The notes beneath the pieces were generated by a model. That model was not told where the DNA came from and did not search any database. It saw only the letters and a program-made list of their open reading frames with translations. Below, one piece after another: positions 36,650-45,800 of a stretch of 64,000 nucleotides of DNA; positions within the stretch are counted from its first letter, which is position 1, and every line of letters starts with the position of its first letter. The translations under genes and the position numbers were made by a program. This DNA is from Actinobaculum sp. 313 (GTDB taxonomy: Bacteria > Actinomycetota > Actinomycetes > Actinomycetales > Actinomycetaceae): positions 620,001 to 684,000 of the forward strand of contig NZ_CP029033.1 in NCBI RefSeq assembly GCF_003073475.1, read 5' to 3'.

Positions 36650-37223
36650 GTTCGCGTGAGTTTGCCGCCCTGGAGTGGGCCGTGCGCGTATCGATGCGAA
36701 CTCTCCCGTTGGGCGCAGTACCCAGAGCGGGAGTTGTCCGCGGTCGGGCATTAACGTGACCTGTGGGCACGTGCGGTCGGTAAGCCGGTGCCATTGGAAT
36801 ATGGTGTGCCAGGTGCGTAGTCGTGGGGAAAACGGGCGGGCATAGGCTTGTCAATTTGGTCGATGGCGACGACCTGGCGGTTTTGCAGGCGCGATATCGC
36901 TATTGCTTGGCGTTGATGAAACGCGGTGGGCAATGGTGGTATCGCGCCAGAGTGTTCGTATGGCAAGGAAATGGGTCTTGGTACGGGAAGGAAATGGGCG
37001 CTCCCTTTGGCGGGAGTACGGGCGGCCGTCGGCGGTTGTCGACGGCTGTCAGGTTGGAATGGGTGCGGCTGCATAGGTTGAGCGTGGCTGCATAGGTTGG
37101 GCGCGGCTGCATAGGTTGGGCGCGGCTGCATAGGTTGGGCGTCGCCGCGCCGCAAGGGCATGGGTTGGCCGAAGGGGTGCCTCCGGTGCTCGTGGCACGC
37201 AAGCGCGGCGAACTCGCTCCCAC
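36650..37223. other. Intergenic region after ddh
   Basis: I see no supported gene in these 574 bp. It contains the 19-bp tandem repeat listed separately. Confidence 0.5.
37072..37147. repeat. 19-bp tandem repeat, four copies
   Basis: CATAGGTTGGGCGCGGCTG or a one-base variant starts at 37072, 37091, 37110 and 37129. It is a clean short array in non-coding DNA downstream of convergent ddh and DUF2812 genes. Confidence 0.85.
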
Positions 37224-37748
37224 TCAGCCGTGCTGCTTTTCTAGTTTGCGCAGCATTCTCATGGTCCCGATCCAAGGAATTACCGTGAAGATAAATGGGA
37301 CAACGGTGACCAGGTACAGGGTGATATCGACCCACAGGGGCGGTTCGAGTTTGATGTGTACCGCTAAGGCAAGCATCATCAACGCGAGGCACACGATCGC
37401 CGCGAGTCCATGCCCCCTGGCCTGCAAGGCGAGTGTTTCTCTTTCTCCCTGCTTTTCGGTATGTATCGGGCGCGTGCCCGGGGCGGCCTTGAAGATCTGC
37501 ATGTCGCCGATCCCGAGGACGTGTTGCCAGCCGGCTGCCTCGAAAACGGCTAGATAGTCTTCATTGGGGGTGTCGGTGTAGTCAAGGGCGAAGATGACAT
37601 CTTCGGCGGGGGCGGGCTTGAATCTCCACATGAACCCGAGCGCGCTAACGCCCACGAGTGCCTGCCCGCGCGCTGCCATGTCGGAGAACAGGGCGAGGTT
37701 CTTTTCGGGAGCGACGGCCATGCCATGCGCTAAGCGTCGTGTTGTCAT
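37224..37748 (-). CDS. DUF2812-domain membrane protein
   Basis: The 174-residue protein has the N-terminal DUF2812 domain (EKNLALFSDMAARGQALVG, MWRFKPAPAEDVIFALDYTD, YLAVFEAAGWQHV) and two C-terminal membrane helices (AAIVCLALMMLALAVHI and WVDITLYLVTVVPFIFTVI). DUF2812 proteins are usually paired with PadR regulators, as here: the PadR stop overlaps this start by 4 bases, so they form one operon. Role unknown; a stress or membrane-sensing pair is possible. Confidence 0.85.
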   Translation of the reverse strand: MTTRRLAHGMAVAPEKNLALFSDMAARGQALVGVSALGFMWRFKPAPAEDVIFALDYTDTPNEDYLAVFEAAGWQHVLGIGDMQIFKAAPGTRPIHTEKQGERETLALQARGHGLAAIVCLALMMLALAVHIKLEPPLWVDITLYLVTVVPFIFTVIPWIGTMRMLRKLEKQHG

Positions 37749-38068
37749 GCTTCCTCCATTGCTGTTTGAGCGAATTCGATAAGCCGCTGGCGGCGTTCGA
37801 GACTTTGGTTGAGTGCCGCTGTGCCGCTGCTGGTGCGGCGGTAAGGGCGGCGTTTGCCGGTATCGTCGACTTCCTCGATGAGACCGGCGCTGAATAGCTT
37901 CTTCAGTGTTGTGTACAGCGTGGCTGGCCCCATCGTTATGTCGGGGCCACCACGTTCATCAAGGAACGCCATGATGGCGTAGCCGTGCAGTGGCTTTCCC
38001 AGTGTGGCAAGCACGGCGACGGCGGGATCTGGCAGATCGCCACTGGTGTATCCCGAGGTGCGACTCAT
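37745..38068 (-). CDS. PadR-family transcriptional regulator
   Basis: The 107-residue protein has the PadR winged helix: PAVAVLATLGKPLHGYAIM, TMGPATLYTTLKKL and the wing LIEEVDDTGKRRPYRRT. It lacks a long C-terminal helix domain, so it is a short-type PadR. ATG 38068 follows GAGGAGG; an upstream start at 38101 is unlikely because it would run through the operator. It probably represses its own operon through the AT-rich inverted repeats upstream. Confidence 0.9.
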   Translation of the reverse strand: MSRTSGYTSGDLPDPAVAVLATLGKPLHGYAIMAFLDERGGPDITMGPATLYTTLKKLFSAGLIEEVDDTGKRRPYRRTSSGTAALNQSLERRQRLIEFAQTAMEEA

Positions 38069-38090
38069 GACGCCTCCTCTCACTCGGTTA

Positions 38091-38124
38091 TATATCAACA
38101 ATGGATATATTATTGATTGATATA
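38091..38124. promoter_or_regulatory. AT-rich operator upstream of padR-type gene
   Basis: TATATCAA (38091-38098) and TTGATATA (38117-38124) are exact inverted copies 18 bp apart, with further ATAT elements between. This is the AT-rich dyad pattern bound by PadR proteins, and it stands out in GC-rich surroundings. Confidence 0.65.
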
Positions 38125-38224
38125 GGTGAGGTCAAGTGGCGTGGCGTTGAGGTGGTGGTTTGGGTGGTGGAAGGGCGGTGGTTGGGGTGGTGCTGGTTGG
38201 GGTGCTTCACGCGGGGGTGGATGT

Positions 38225-39323
38225 CTAGTCGATTGGATGGCTGCTGGCTTGGCGAAGACGCTTGGGGTCTGTCTGTGACCGATTGGTGATGATGCTCCTA
38301 TGGTTGTCAAGTGGTGAGGGGTGGGTGTTGAGCCGTTGGCGGTAGTTGTTGGTTAGTGCGGTGTCGTGGTGGAGTCCTCGTTCGAGTCGGCTGGTGAGGG
38401 GTGGGTGGGTGTTGAGGTGGTGTGCGGCTTGGGTGAGGGTGAGTCCGCGTTGGTGGTGTAGGTCGTCGGTGCGTGGTGGGGTGGGTGGGTTGGTCAGGAG
38501 TTGGTAGGCGTCGCGGGCGATGGCGCGTTTGAGGCAGCGCATGATGTCTCTGGGGGGTTTGTTGTGTTGTGTGAGGCGTGTGGCGTAGGTCTGGGTGCGT
38601 TGGTCGTAGGACAGGCGGACGAGGGCGACTTGGTGGAAGGCCCGGTTGGCTTGTCGGTCTCCGCCGCGGTTGAGGCGGTGGCGGTTGGTTTTGCCGGAGC
38701 TGGATGGTATGGGGCAGACGCCGCATAGGGCGGCGAAGGATGCTTGGTTGTGGATGCGGTCGGGGTTGTCCCCGATGGTCACGAGTAGGGTGGCGGTGGT
38801 CAGGGGGCCGTAGCCTTTGGTGGCGAGCATGGCGGGAGCGGCGTTCGGCCAGGAGGACGCGTAGTTGTTCGCATGTTCCCTGGCGGTTTTTGGGGATGGG
38901 GAGGGTGTGGGTGTCAGCAAGGGTTTGCTGAGCGGCGGCGTACGCGTCGATCCGGTCGGATTTACCGCGGCGTCGTTGACTGCGTTTGGGGCGGATCACT
39001 TCCCGGATGGGTGTGTCGGTGTCTGTCAGGGCGCGGGCTAGGCCTGCCCCGTAGGATCCGGTGCCCTCGATACCGATCATCTGGATCTTTCCCAGGCTGG
39101 TCACGAATTCGTGTAGTTGGTGATAGCCCGTCGGGGTGGCGGGTACTTGTCTATCGCCTAACCGCTGCCCGGTGGAAGCGTCAAGCACGGCGACATGGTG
39201 CGTGTCTTTGTGGGTGTCCACCCCGGCGACCACCCACCGGTCTGGCTGCCGGGGCAGGGTCGATAAGCCTGTGCTCGTGGTGGTGATCGTGCGTCGTTGG
39301 GTGTTATCTGTCATGATGATCAT
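38225..39323 (-). mobile_element. Decayed IS110-family transposase
   Basis: The N-terminal frame (39323 to ~38870) has the RuvC-like DEDD domain: WVVAGVDTHKDTHHVAVLD, GIEGTGSYG and KSDRIDAYAA. The C-terminal transposase_20 domain (AALCGVCPIPSSSGKTNRHRLNRGGDRQAN region) lies in another frame from ~38870 to 38225. About 100 residues of the linker between the two domains are missing compared with full IS110 proteins. So this is an internally deleted, frameshifted, inactive copy. IS110 elements lack long terminal repeats, and I could not define the ends. Confidence 0.8.
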
Positions 39324-39572
39324 GACCTCCTTGAAAGTAGGCCTACCGACAAGCCCGGGACACGCTCTGGCAGACAGGACGTTGACGAGAAATCAACTCC
39401 AAGCTCATATCAGGTCATGCCAGCAGCCCAGAGCCTGTCGGGACTCGTTACATACACGCCCGCCCAGCCCAGAACGCGGACAGATCACTACCAAGACAAA
39501 CCCAATCAGGCCGCCAGTCCAAACCAGGGTCACACACCCCACACCGAGCAGACACTTACATTCCCAACGTCC

Positions 39573-39682
39573 AAATCCCGTCCAAACGATGGCAATATGG
39601 AATGCTTCAATTTAAAGAATGGCGGAATCATGCGGTTTTTGACATCGGTTGAAACCGGCCCGTCTTCGTTTGGACGGGATTT
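39573..39682. repeat. Small palindrome-bounded element, copy 1
   Basis: AAATCCCGTCCAAACGA (39573-39589) and its exact inverted copy TCGTTTGGACGGGATTT (39666-39682) flank a 76-bp interior. The interior has an AT-rich block ATTTAAAGAATGGCGGAAT followed by GCGGTTTT. A diverged second copy lies 193 bp downstream. Size and inverted ends are like a miniature transposable element. Confidence 0.7.
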
Positions 39683-39772
39683 TGACAATGTGCCTCATGG
39701 ATGGTGTCAGGTCCGTGTTTGGCTTATGGTGTCAGAAGAAGTGGGTGCTGTGTGCTTGGGTGTCCGATTCGC

Positions 39773-39868
39773 GTCCAAACGCTCCGTTCCTGGATTTGTT
39801 CCATTTAAGAAATGGCGGAATGACGCGGTTTTCGCGGATGGATGTGATGTGTGGTTAGTTGTTTGGAC
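39773..39868. repeat. Small palindrome-bounded element, copy 2
   Basis: GTCCAAAC (39773-39780) and GTTTGGAC (39861-39868) flank an interior with ATTTAAGAAATGGCGGAAT then GCGGTTTT, matching copy 1 at the same relative position. The ends are shorter than in copy 1. Confidence 0.65.
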
Positions 39869-40338
39869 GGTAATTGGACAGTGGCAACATGTTATGGACC
39901 CTCAAAACACGTATTGGATCCTAAGGCCATGGGGCACGGCGTTGTGCTAGGCGCATGATGGAGCGCGGCGGGGCACCCGCTGCGGTCACGGCGAGGACGC
40001 GGTTCGTCCTCTAAAGAGCCTCGCAAACGCAGTGCGCCATGATGCGTTCTCCAGAGCGGGCCAGCCAGTCCATTGTCAGTGCGGATATGCCAGGGCGGTG
40101 AATTCTGGACAAGTGACCTCGCAGTGCTGGGTCGGCGGCTGGATCGTCATGGTGGTAGTGATGGAGCGTAGTGACACATGCTAAACACGAGCTGAAGTGA
40201 GCTGTTCGTATGCATGGTCGGGGAGGCTAGTGCGGTGACGAGGTTCGAAGCGGGTGCCCGCATCACTGCGAGAGCGAGCGCGTTCATCGTTTTGTAAAAG
40301 CCCCGCTCGGAAGATCGCCTTGCGAAGAGGGCGCTGCC

Positions 40339-40427
40339 TCATGCCTTAGTAGCTACCGGCTCCAGTGCACCCGTGGCACTTGGTGAGTGGCGGCTATCCG
40401 TTCATGCCTTAGTAGCAACCGGCTCCA
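40339..40427. repeat. 63-bp-spaced copy of the UvrD-type gene 3' end
   Basis: The 26 bp covering the last codons and stop of the helicase gene (40402-40427) recur at 40339-40364 with one mismatch. The second stop lies downstream of the real stop. Confidence 0.85.
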
Positions 40428-42795
40428 ATAGCGGGCTGGGCGCACTGTTCCAAGAAATCGCCAACTGGTCTCGTGCTCGGCTAGCGGCGACGTACAGCAA
40501 TGACCGCTCTCGCAGGAGTGCGTCGGTCCGATCTTGTTCAGAGTAGCTCTGTTCTTGAACCGAACGCGGAATGATGTCCTTACTTACGTCGAATAGCAGC
40601 ACCTTCCGGAATTCGAGCCCCTTGGCGCGGTGCATGGTCATCACGAGCGGCTGGCCGCGCAAGGCAGTGTCTCGTGCGACCGGGCGCACATCGATGCCCC
40701 GCTCAGCAAGCCCTGCAACGACGGCGTCGCATCGGTTGCGGTCGCGCGTAAGAATTGCGATTGTCTCTGGAGCAGTCTGACCGGAGGCTTCGTCTTCGTC
40801 AAGCCAGTCACGCACAAGTTGCGCCGCCATGTTCAGCTCCTCTGCGGGATTTCCCGCTTTGAGCAGTATTGGCTCGGGGCCGGAGCGTGGAGATAGGTAA
40901 CGATGCTGCTCGGCACCGCCCTCAAGATCCTGATAGTCGCCCGGCTCTAATATCTCGAAGGCGAAGTTGAGATTCTGCCGTGTTGTTCGGTAGTTACGGG
41001 TGAGGCGGTGAGACCGCCCGCGCACCTCAATGCCGTAATGGCTGAGTACGATTTTCTTCCCGTAAATGCGCTGGTGTGAATCCTCTGCAAGGAACAGATC
41101 GTTAGGCCCGGGGGCTACCAGCGCGCGGAGCAGCAGAAGGTGTGCGGGGGAAAGGTCTTGCGCCTCATCCACAACGACATGCTGGAAAGGCCGCGCACCA
41201 CCATCTGCCACGCAGGCATCCAACCAGGCCGCCGCGAGTACCAGGCGTTCGGCGAAGGACGTGTAGTCAGCCGCCGCCGCGTAATCACGGTAGGCTTCCA
41301 CCACCTTCCACACGGCTGCCCGCTTGGCACGATCAAGAGCCACGCCGCGTCCAGGGCGGCGTACGCGTAGATACCTCTGCACAGTGGTGAGTTGCTGAGG
41401 GAGAATGATGAGCTCGTACTCGGATTCGAGGAAGTCTGGTTTGCGCAGTGCTTCGGGCAGGTCCGCGCCGGCCACGGTAAGCGCCTCATTCCAGGGATTG
41501 GACTGCCGACCGCGTAGCCCCGAGAACACGCGGGAACGCCGCCTACCGAGCACCGATGCAGTCACTCGCAATATGGAATCGCCTGCGTTTTGTAGGATCG
41601 TCATGGCAAGAGCGTCCAAACCACTGACCGTAATACCCGGCTCGGAGAAGTCATCGGGCAGCGCGAGTTCCGGTGCGAGTTGGGAAACCTGCCGGTGTAG
41701 GTCGTCGGCAAGATTACGGGTAAAAGTTGTCAGCAGGACATGTGCCGCCGGGTTACGACGGGACAGCCGTGTCGTCCGGTGAACGGCGACGACGGTCTTT
41801 CCGGTACCGGCACCGCCACTGATGCGGGAGGCACCGGCGGTATCTCGCTCGACGAGGACGCGTTGCTGCGGATGCAGGAAAAGCTGCCACTGCTGAAAGT
41901 CCAGGACTTCAATCGCCTTGCGGAGTTCGTCATCGTTCTCTGCCCAGGTGAAGGAGGAGCGGGCGGCGGGGGTGCGAAGGCCGTCAAGTAGATCCTTGTC
42001 CGAACCAGTAGCAGAAACGTCTTCCGGAAGGTGTAGACCGAATTCTTCCCGGACATCTTTGATCGTCGAGCCGGTGGCCAGCGAGAGTAGTGCTTCCGCC
42101 TGCCAAGGCACCTCCGCGGCCATGGCGATATCGAGGAGCTGTGATTCCCGTTCGGCCGCAAGCGCGGTAGTGACTAGCGCAAGGTCAAGGCCAAGTTGTT
42201 CGTGAAGCTCTGCTGCGGTGAATGGCCGCGCCCAGGCGGGAGGGTCATCGCGTATGGCCACGGAGACGCCTGATTCAACGCCTGATTCAACCTGCGCAGA
42301 GCCCGCGTCCACTTGCTGACGGGCGCGCTCATTGGCCGCTTCAACTTGGGCGGCCTGCCGCTCGAGGGCCCGTGTGGCGTTCTCTGCGGCCTGCAGTCGC
42401 TTCATTGCCTGATTCTGCCGTGCCGTGACGCCTTCCTGACTCTTCTGAACGGCTTCGGCGACTCGAATTACTTCTGTGGCTCCATTGCGCGGATTGACTT
42501 GCAGGCTCACCTCTTTCGCTTCGTTGATGGCATCGTCATGGGGCCAGACACCGTGGAATACGTAGACGGCGTCGTCGCCCTGCCCGATCTGAAAGACCAC
42601 CGCGCGGTAAAAGCGGTCCACGCGGGCGGTACGTACACGCGGATCCGCGGAATGCCGAATTGGCTCCACATGCAGGCCGGACGTTCTATCCGTGCTGGCC
42701 AGCTTCATCAGAAAAGTGCCGACCTTGGACTTCAGTGACGGGTCTTTGGCCGTCGCATCCTTCGGATTCGCCTTCGGTACCACAATGGAGGGCAT
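40402..42795 (-). CDS. UvrD/Rep-type superfamily 1 helicase with RelE-like N-terminus
   Basis: The 797-residue protein has three parts. Residues ~25-95 resemble a RelE/ParE toxin fold (TFLMKLASTD, RTARVDRFYRAVVFQIGQG, YVFHGVWPHDDA). Residues ~110-260 are a coiled-coil linker with a DNA-binding look. Residues ~300-790 form an SF1 helicase with GGAGTGKT (Walker A), VVVDEAQD (motif II), NYRTTRQN (motif IV region) and LLYVAASRARDQLAI (motif VI). It could unwind or sense DNA ends as part of the adjacent defence system. It lies 96 bp downstream of the giant helicase on the same strand, probably in its operon. Whether the RelE-like part still cuts mRNA is unknown. Confidence 0.85.
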   Translation of the reverse strand: MPSIVVPKANPKDATAKDPSLKSKVGTFLMKLASTDRTSGLHVEPIRHSADPRVRTARVDRFYRAVVFQIGQGDDAVYVFHGVWPHDDAINEAKEVSLQVNPRNGATEVIRVAEAVQKSQEGVTARQNQAMKRLQAAENATRALERQAAQVEAANERARQQVDAGSAQVESGVESGVSVAIRDDPPAWARPFTAAELHEQLGLDLALVTTALAAERESQLLDIAMAAEVPWQAEALLSLATGSTIKDVREEFGLHLPEDVSATGSDKDLLDGLRTPAARSSFTWAENDDELRKAIEVLDFQQWQLFLHPQQRVLVERDTAGASRISGGAGTGKTVVAVHRTTRLSRRNPAAHVLLTTFTRNLADDLHRQVSQLAPELALPDDFSEPGITVSGLDALAMTILQNAGDSILRVTASVLGRRRSRVFSGLRGRQSNPWNEALTVAGADLPEALRKPDFLESEYELIILPQQLTTVQRYLRVRRPGRGVALDRAKRAAVWKVVEAYRDYAAAADYTSFAERLVLAAAWLDACVADGGARPFQHVVVDEAQDLSPAHLLLLRALVAPGPNDLFLAEDSHQRIYGKKIVLSHYGIEVRGRSHRLTRNYRTTRQNLNFAFEILEPGDYQDLEGGAEQHRYLSPRSGPEPILLKAGNPAEELNMAAQLVRDWLDEDEASGQTAPETIAILTRDRNRCDAVVAGLAERGIDVRPVARDTALRGQPLVMTMHRAKGLEFRKVLLFDVSKDIIPRSVQEQSYSEQDRTDALLRERSLLYVAASRARDQLAISWNSAPSPLLEPVATKA

Positions 42796-42891
42796 ATCAG
42801 TCTCCTTCCAGGAACAAGGTTAGTCTCCCACACGCTTCCGACACGTTTTCAGTTTTGATTGCGGTACATGCCGTTACGTGCGATGCTTCGG

Positions 42892-45800
42892 CTAGGCCTC
42901 GTGCGTCAACAACTGGGCCACTTGTGCAGCTGTTTGTTGTGGATCGGGCCCGGTGCAGACAACGCGCCAGCCGGCAGCACGCATAGCGGCGGCATCGTCC
43001 TCCGCATCGTCGACGACGACGGCGACCCGCTGCTCGTGCCAGACGAGGTCGGCCATTATTCCGCCAGCGATCTCTTCGCCATCGGCGCTATGCCGGACGC
43101 CGCGAGCCGCCAGATGGGGCAAGAGGTCCAAGATGCGCGGGTCGGTGAGCTCGGGGTCAACACGATTCCATTCGAGTGCTTCAAGCGTTGATAGGCCAAG
43201 GGTCTGACCAGTAACGGTTGTGCCTTCGGGCCCATACTGCTCATCGATGGCAGACTGCGCCGGAGTCCCAGCCCGCTCCGGACCCCCAGCCCATTCCGGA
43301 CCCCCAGCCCATTCGGGACCCCCGGTCCGCTCGGGAGCCGCGATGGGCTCCGAGGTCGCGGTTTCTTCCAGGGGCCCAGTGTGCTGCGGCACTCCGCTCT
43401 GCTGATCCGCAAAGACCCGACGCTGCGAAGCGAGGCTGTGGTCGCCCGCGAATAGATCTTGCGAAGCCAACTGGTGTTGGGGTGTGAAACGGCGCTTGTC
43501 GGCGAGCTTCTGCCGCGCACCGGACACCGTGGTCACGGTGACGGGTGCGTTTGCCAGCGGCAGGACATTGCCCAGTCGCAGCCAAGTCAGCCAGGCATCG
43601 CGGTGATCTGCGGAGGCGATTGCCTCGCGGGAATCATCAAGCACGAGCGCCATGGCCACGGTGGACTTGCCCCGCAGTTGCACGGCAAGCGCCAGATGTG
43701 GCCAGAGGAATACCGAGGCCGATGTGTGGTTGCTCGGGGAGGCCGCAGTATGCGTGCCTGCTGGCACCGACGTGCCGACGGCGGAGGTACGGGCGGGGGC
43801 AGGTGTGCGCCTAGTGGCAGGTGAGTGGCTAGTGGTTACAGCAGATGCGCCTGTTGAGGATACAGACCCGGTATCTGCACTTCCAGCATCGCCCGCCCTG
43901 CCCTGTGCATCGGGCGATGCGGGATACAGTGCATTCAGAGCCTGCTGCAGCACATCACTTGCCGCGTCCGCAGACTGCTCCCAACGCATGCCATCGCTCC
44001 CGCCCTGCGCATACGCCTGCTGAGCGTGTACAAGCAGCGGTACCCACACGGCGTCGGCCAGGGCACTGCGCGCATTATCTTCGTGGTCACGATCATGATC
44101 GGTGGCGTCCAACAACATCTCGGTGAGCAGGGCAACGGGACCGCCCTGCCACGTGTCAATGGCCTTATCCGTAACCGCGCCAGCGCGGGCCGCATATTTC
44201 GAGCCGTCTGTTCGCAGCAGTTTTGCGCCCTGAATAAGCCACTGGGGATCCCAGGCTCGGTCCAAATCTGCGGCAGCCACCGCCACAACCCGGTAGCCAC
44301 GGGCGCGTAGGTGCTCGCGTTTGGCGGCGTCGTCGGCAAGCCGATTGTGCCGCGGGCTGGCATGATACTCCCACCCGTCGCAGAACACGGCAATCCGCGC
44401 GGCTTCAACTGAAGGCAAGCAGGTGAAATCGGGGCGAGAGCCACCGGTGTCCAGCTGGGGTTGAATTCTCCATCGCCCGCCATCAATATTGAGCGCAGGT
44501 GCTCCGGAGTGATGCGCAATTTGTTCGACGTCGGTCACCTGGGCCAGTCGGCGCCACAACTCATCGCGTAGGCGATCTTCCAACGGACTGGCACTGGCCG
44601 TCTGGCGGACCTCGGCGCCCCGTGTGATTCCCCATTGAGGAATGCCGGGGTCAAGAGAAGAAATCGTTTCGTCTTTATCAAGGCCGAGAATGCGGCGGAT
44701 TGCGTCTATTGCGGCGGCGCGCGAAACATCACCGCCGACTGCGAAGGGCAGCAGGCAGCGGTGGCACATGTGCTTATTCTCGTGGCGGCAATCGCAATTC
44801 TCCAGATGTGTACCTGCGCAGACGAGGAGATTCCAGAGCCTACTCGGACCCGTCAGATCCGTGAGATAACCGGTGCCTCCCGGTACGACGTCGTGCACCA
44901 GGACGGCCTGCCGTGTTTCTCCCGGTTCTCCATCGGCCACGGGGTGTGGAACGACGGCAACGTTGAGATGGGCGGGAACGCTGTTGGTGATGATCCGCAA
45001 GCCGAGGAATAGTGCGGCGCACAGTGAGGCCGTGCCGGTGCGGTTCGTTGCGAATGACGGCGGGAGGATAAGAGCCAGCGCTTCGGTTTCGAGGGAGCGC
45101 ATGAGATCGACCTGTGCGATGTGTTCCGTGCGGGAGTTGCGATGTTCGCACCACGGCCGATGCTCCCGCGGGTTATTCGGCCCCGTTTCCGTGTCCAGCT
45201 TTCCGCACGCCTCACACAGCCGGAAGCCGGTGGCGGCGATTTCGATGCCCGCCACCTGATCGTTGCCCTGCCCGCCGCCGAGGCGTCCGGTATTGAGCCA
45301 GCGCAGCATGAGATGCCGATAGCTGATCAGGCCAAAGCCGCTATCGGAGGCCCATTGCTCTTCCGCTCGCTGCGGGTCGAAGTCTGCCAACGGCAGGATT
45401 TCGAAGCGGGCCTGCAGGCGGTCTTCGCGGGTATCGCTGATACGGGCGTCGTCGCGCGAAATATCGGCAAAGACGCGGGTGAGGCGCAGAACGCGGCGGG
45501 CACGGCCGATATCCGCAATGCGGGTGTCGGCGCAACGTGGGCAGTGGGTGGGAGCCTGCGGCACGTGTTCCTGTGCGCGCTCAGTATGGACGTATCCGCA
45601 GCGCGAGCAGCAGAACCACCACTCGGCCTCACCGGAGATGCCGGAAAGGTCGACGCCGTCCACCTGCATCTCCATGCCGTGTGCGTAGAAGGTGGCGCCC
45701 GGTGCGAGCTCGGCCAGCGCCTTGGCGGAGGAGCGGTCCAGATCGTAGGGCTCTGTCCGCATCTCGTCACTATCCGGATCGCGCCACGATATCCGCGCCG

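Larger units (their letters stand above)
39324..40338. other. Gene-free region between the IS110 relic and the defence island
   Basis: No gene is supported across about 1 kb. It holds two related short palindromic elements (listed separately). The rest shows only scattered short frames. Confidence 0.5.
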
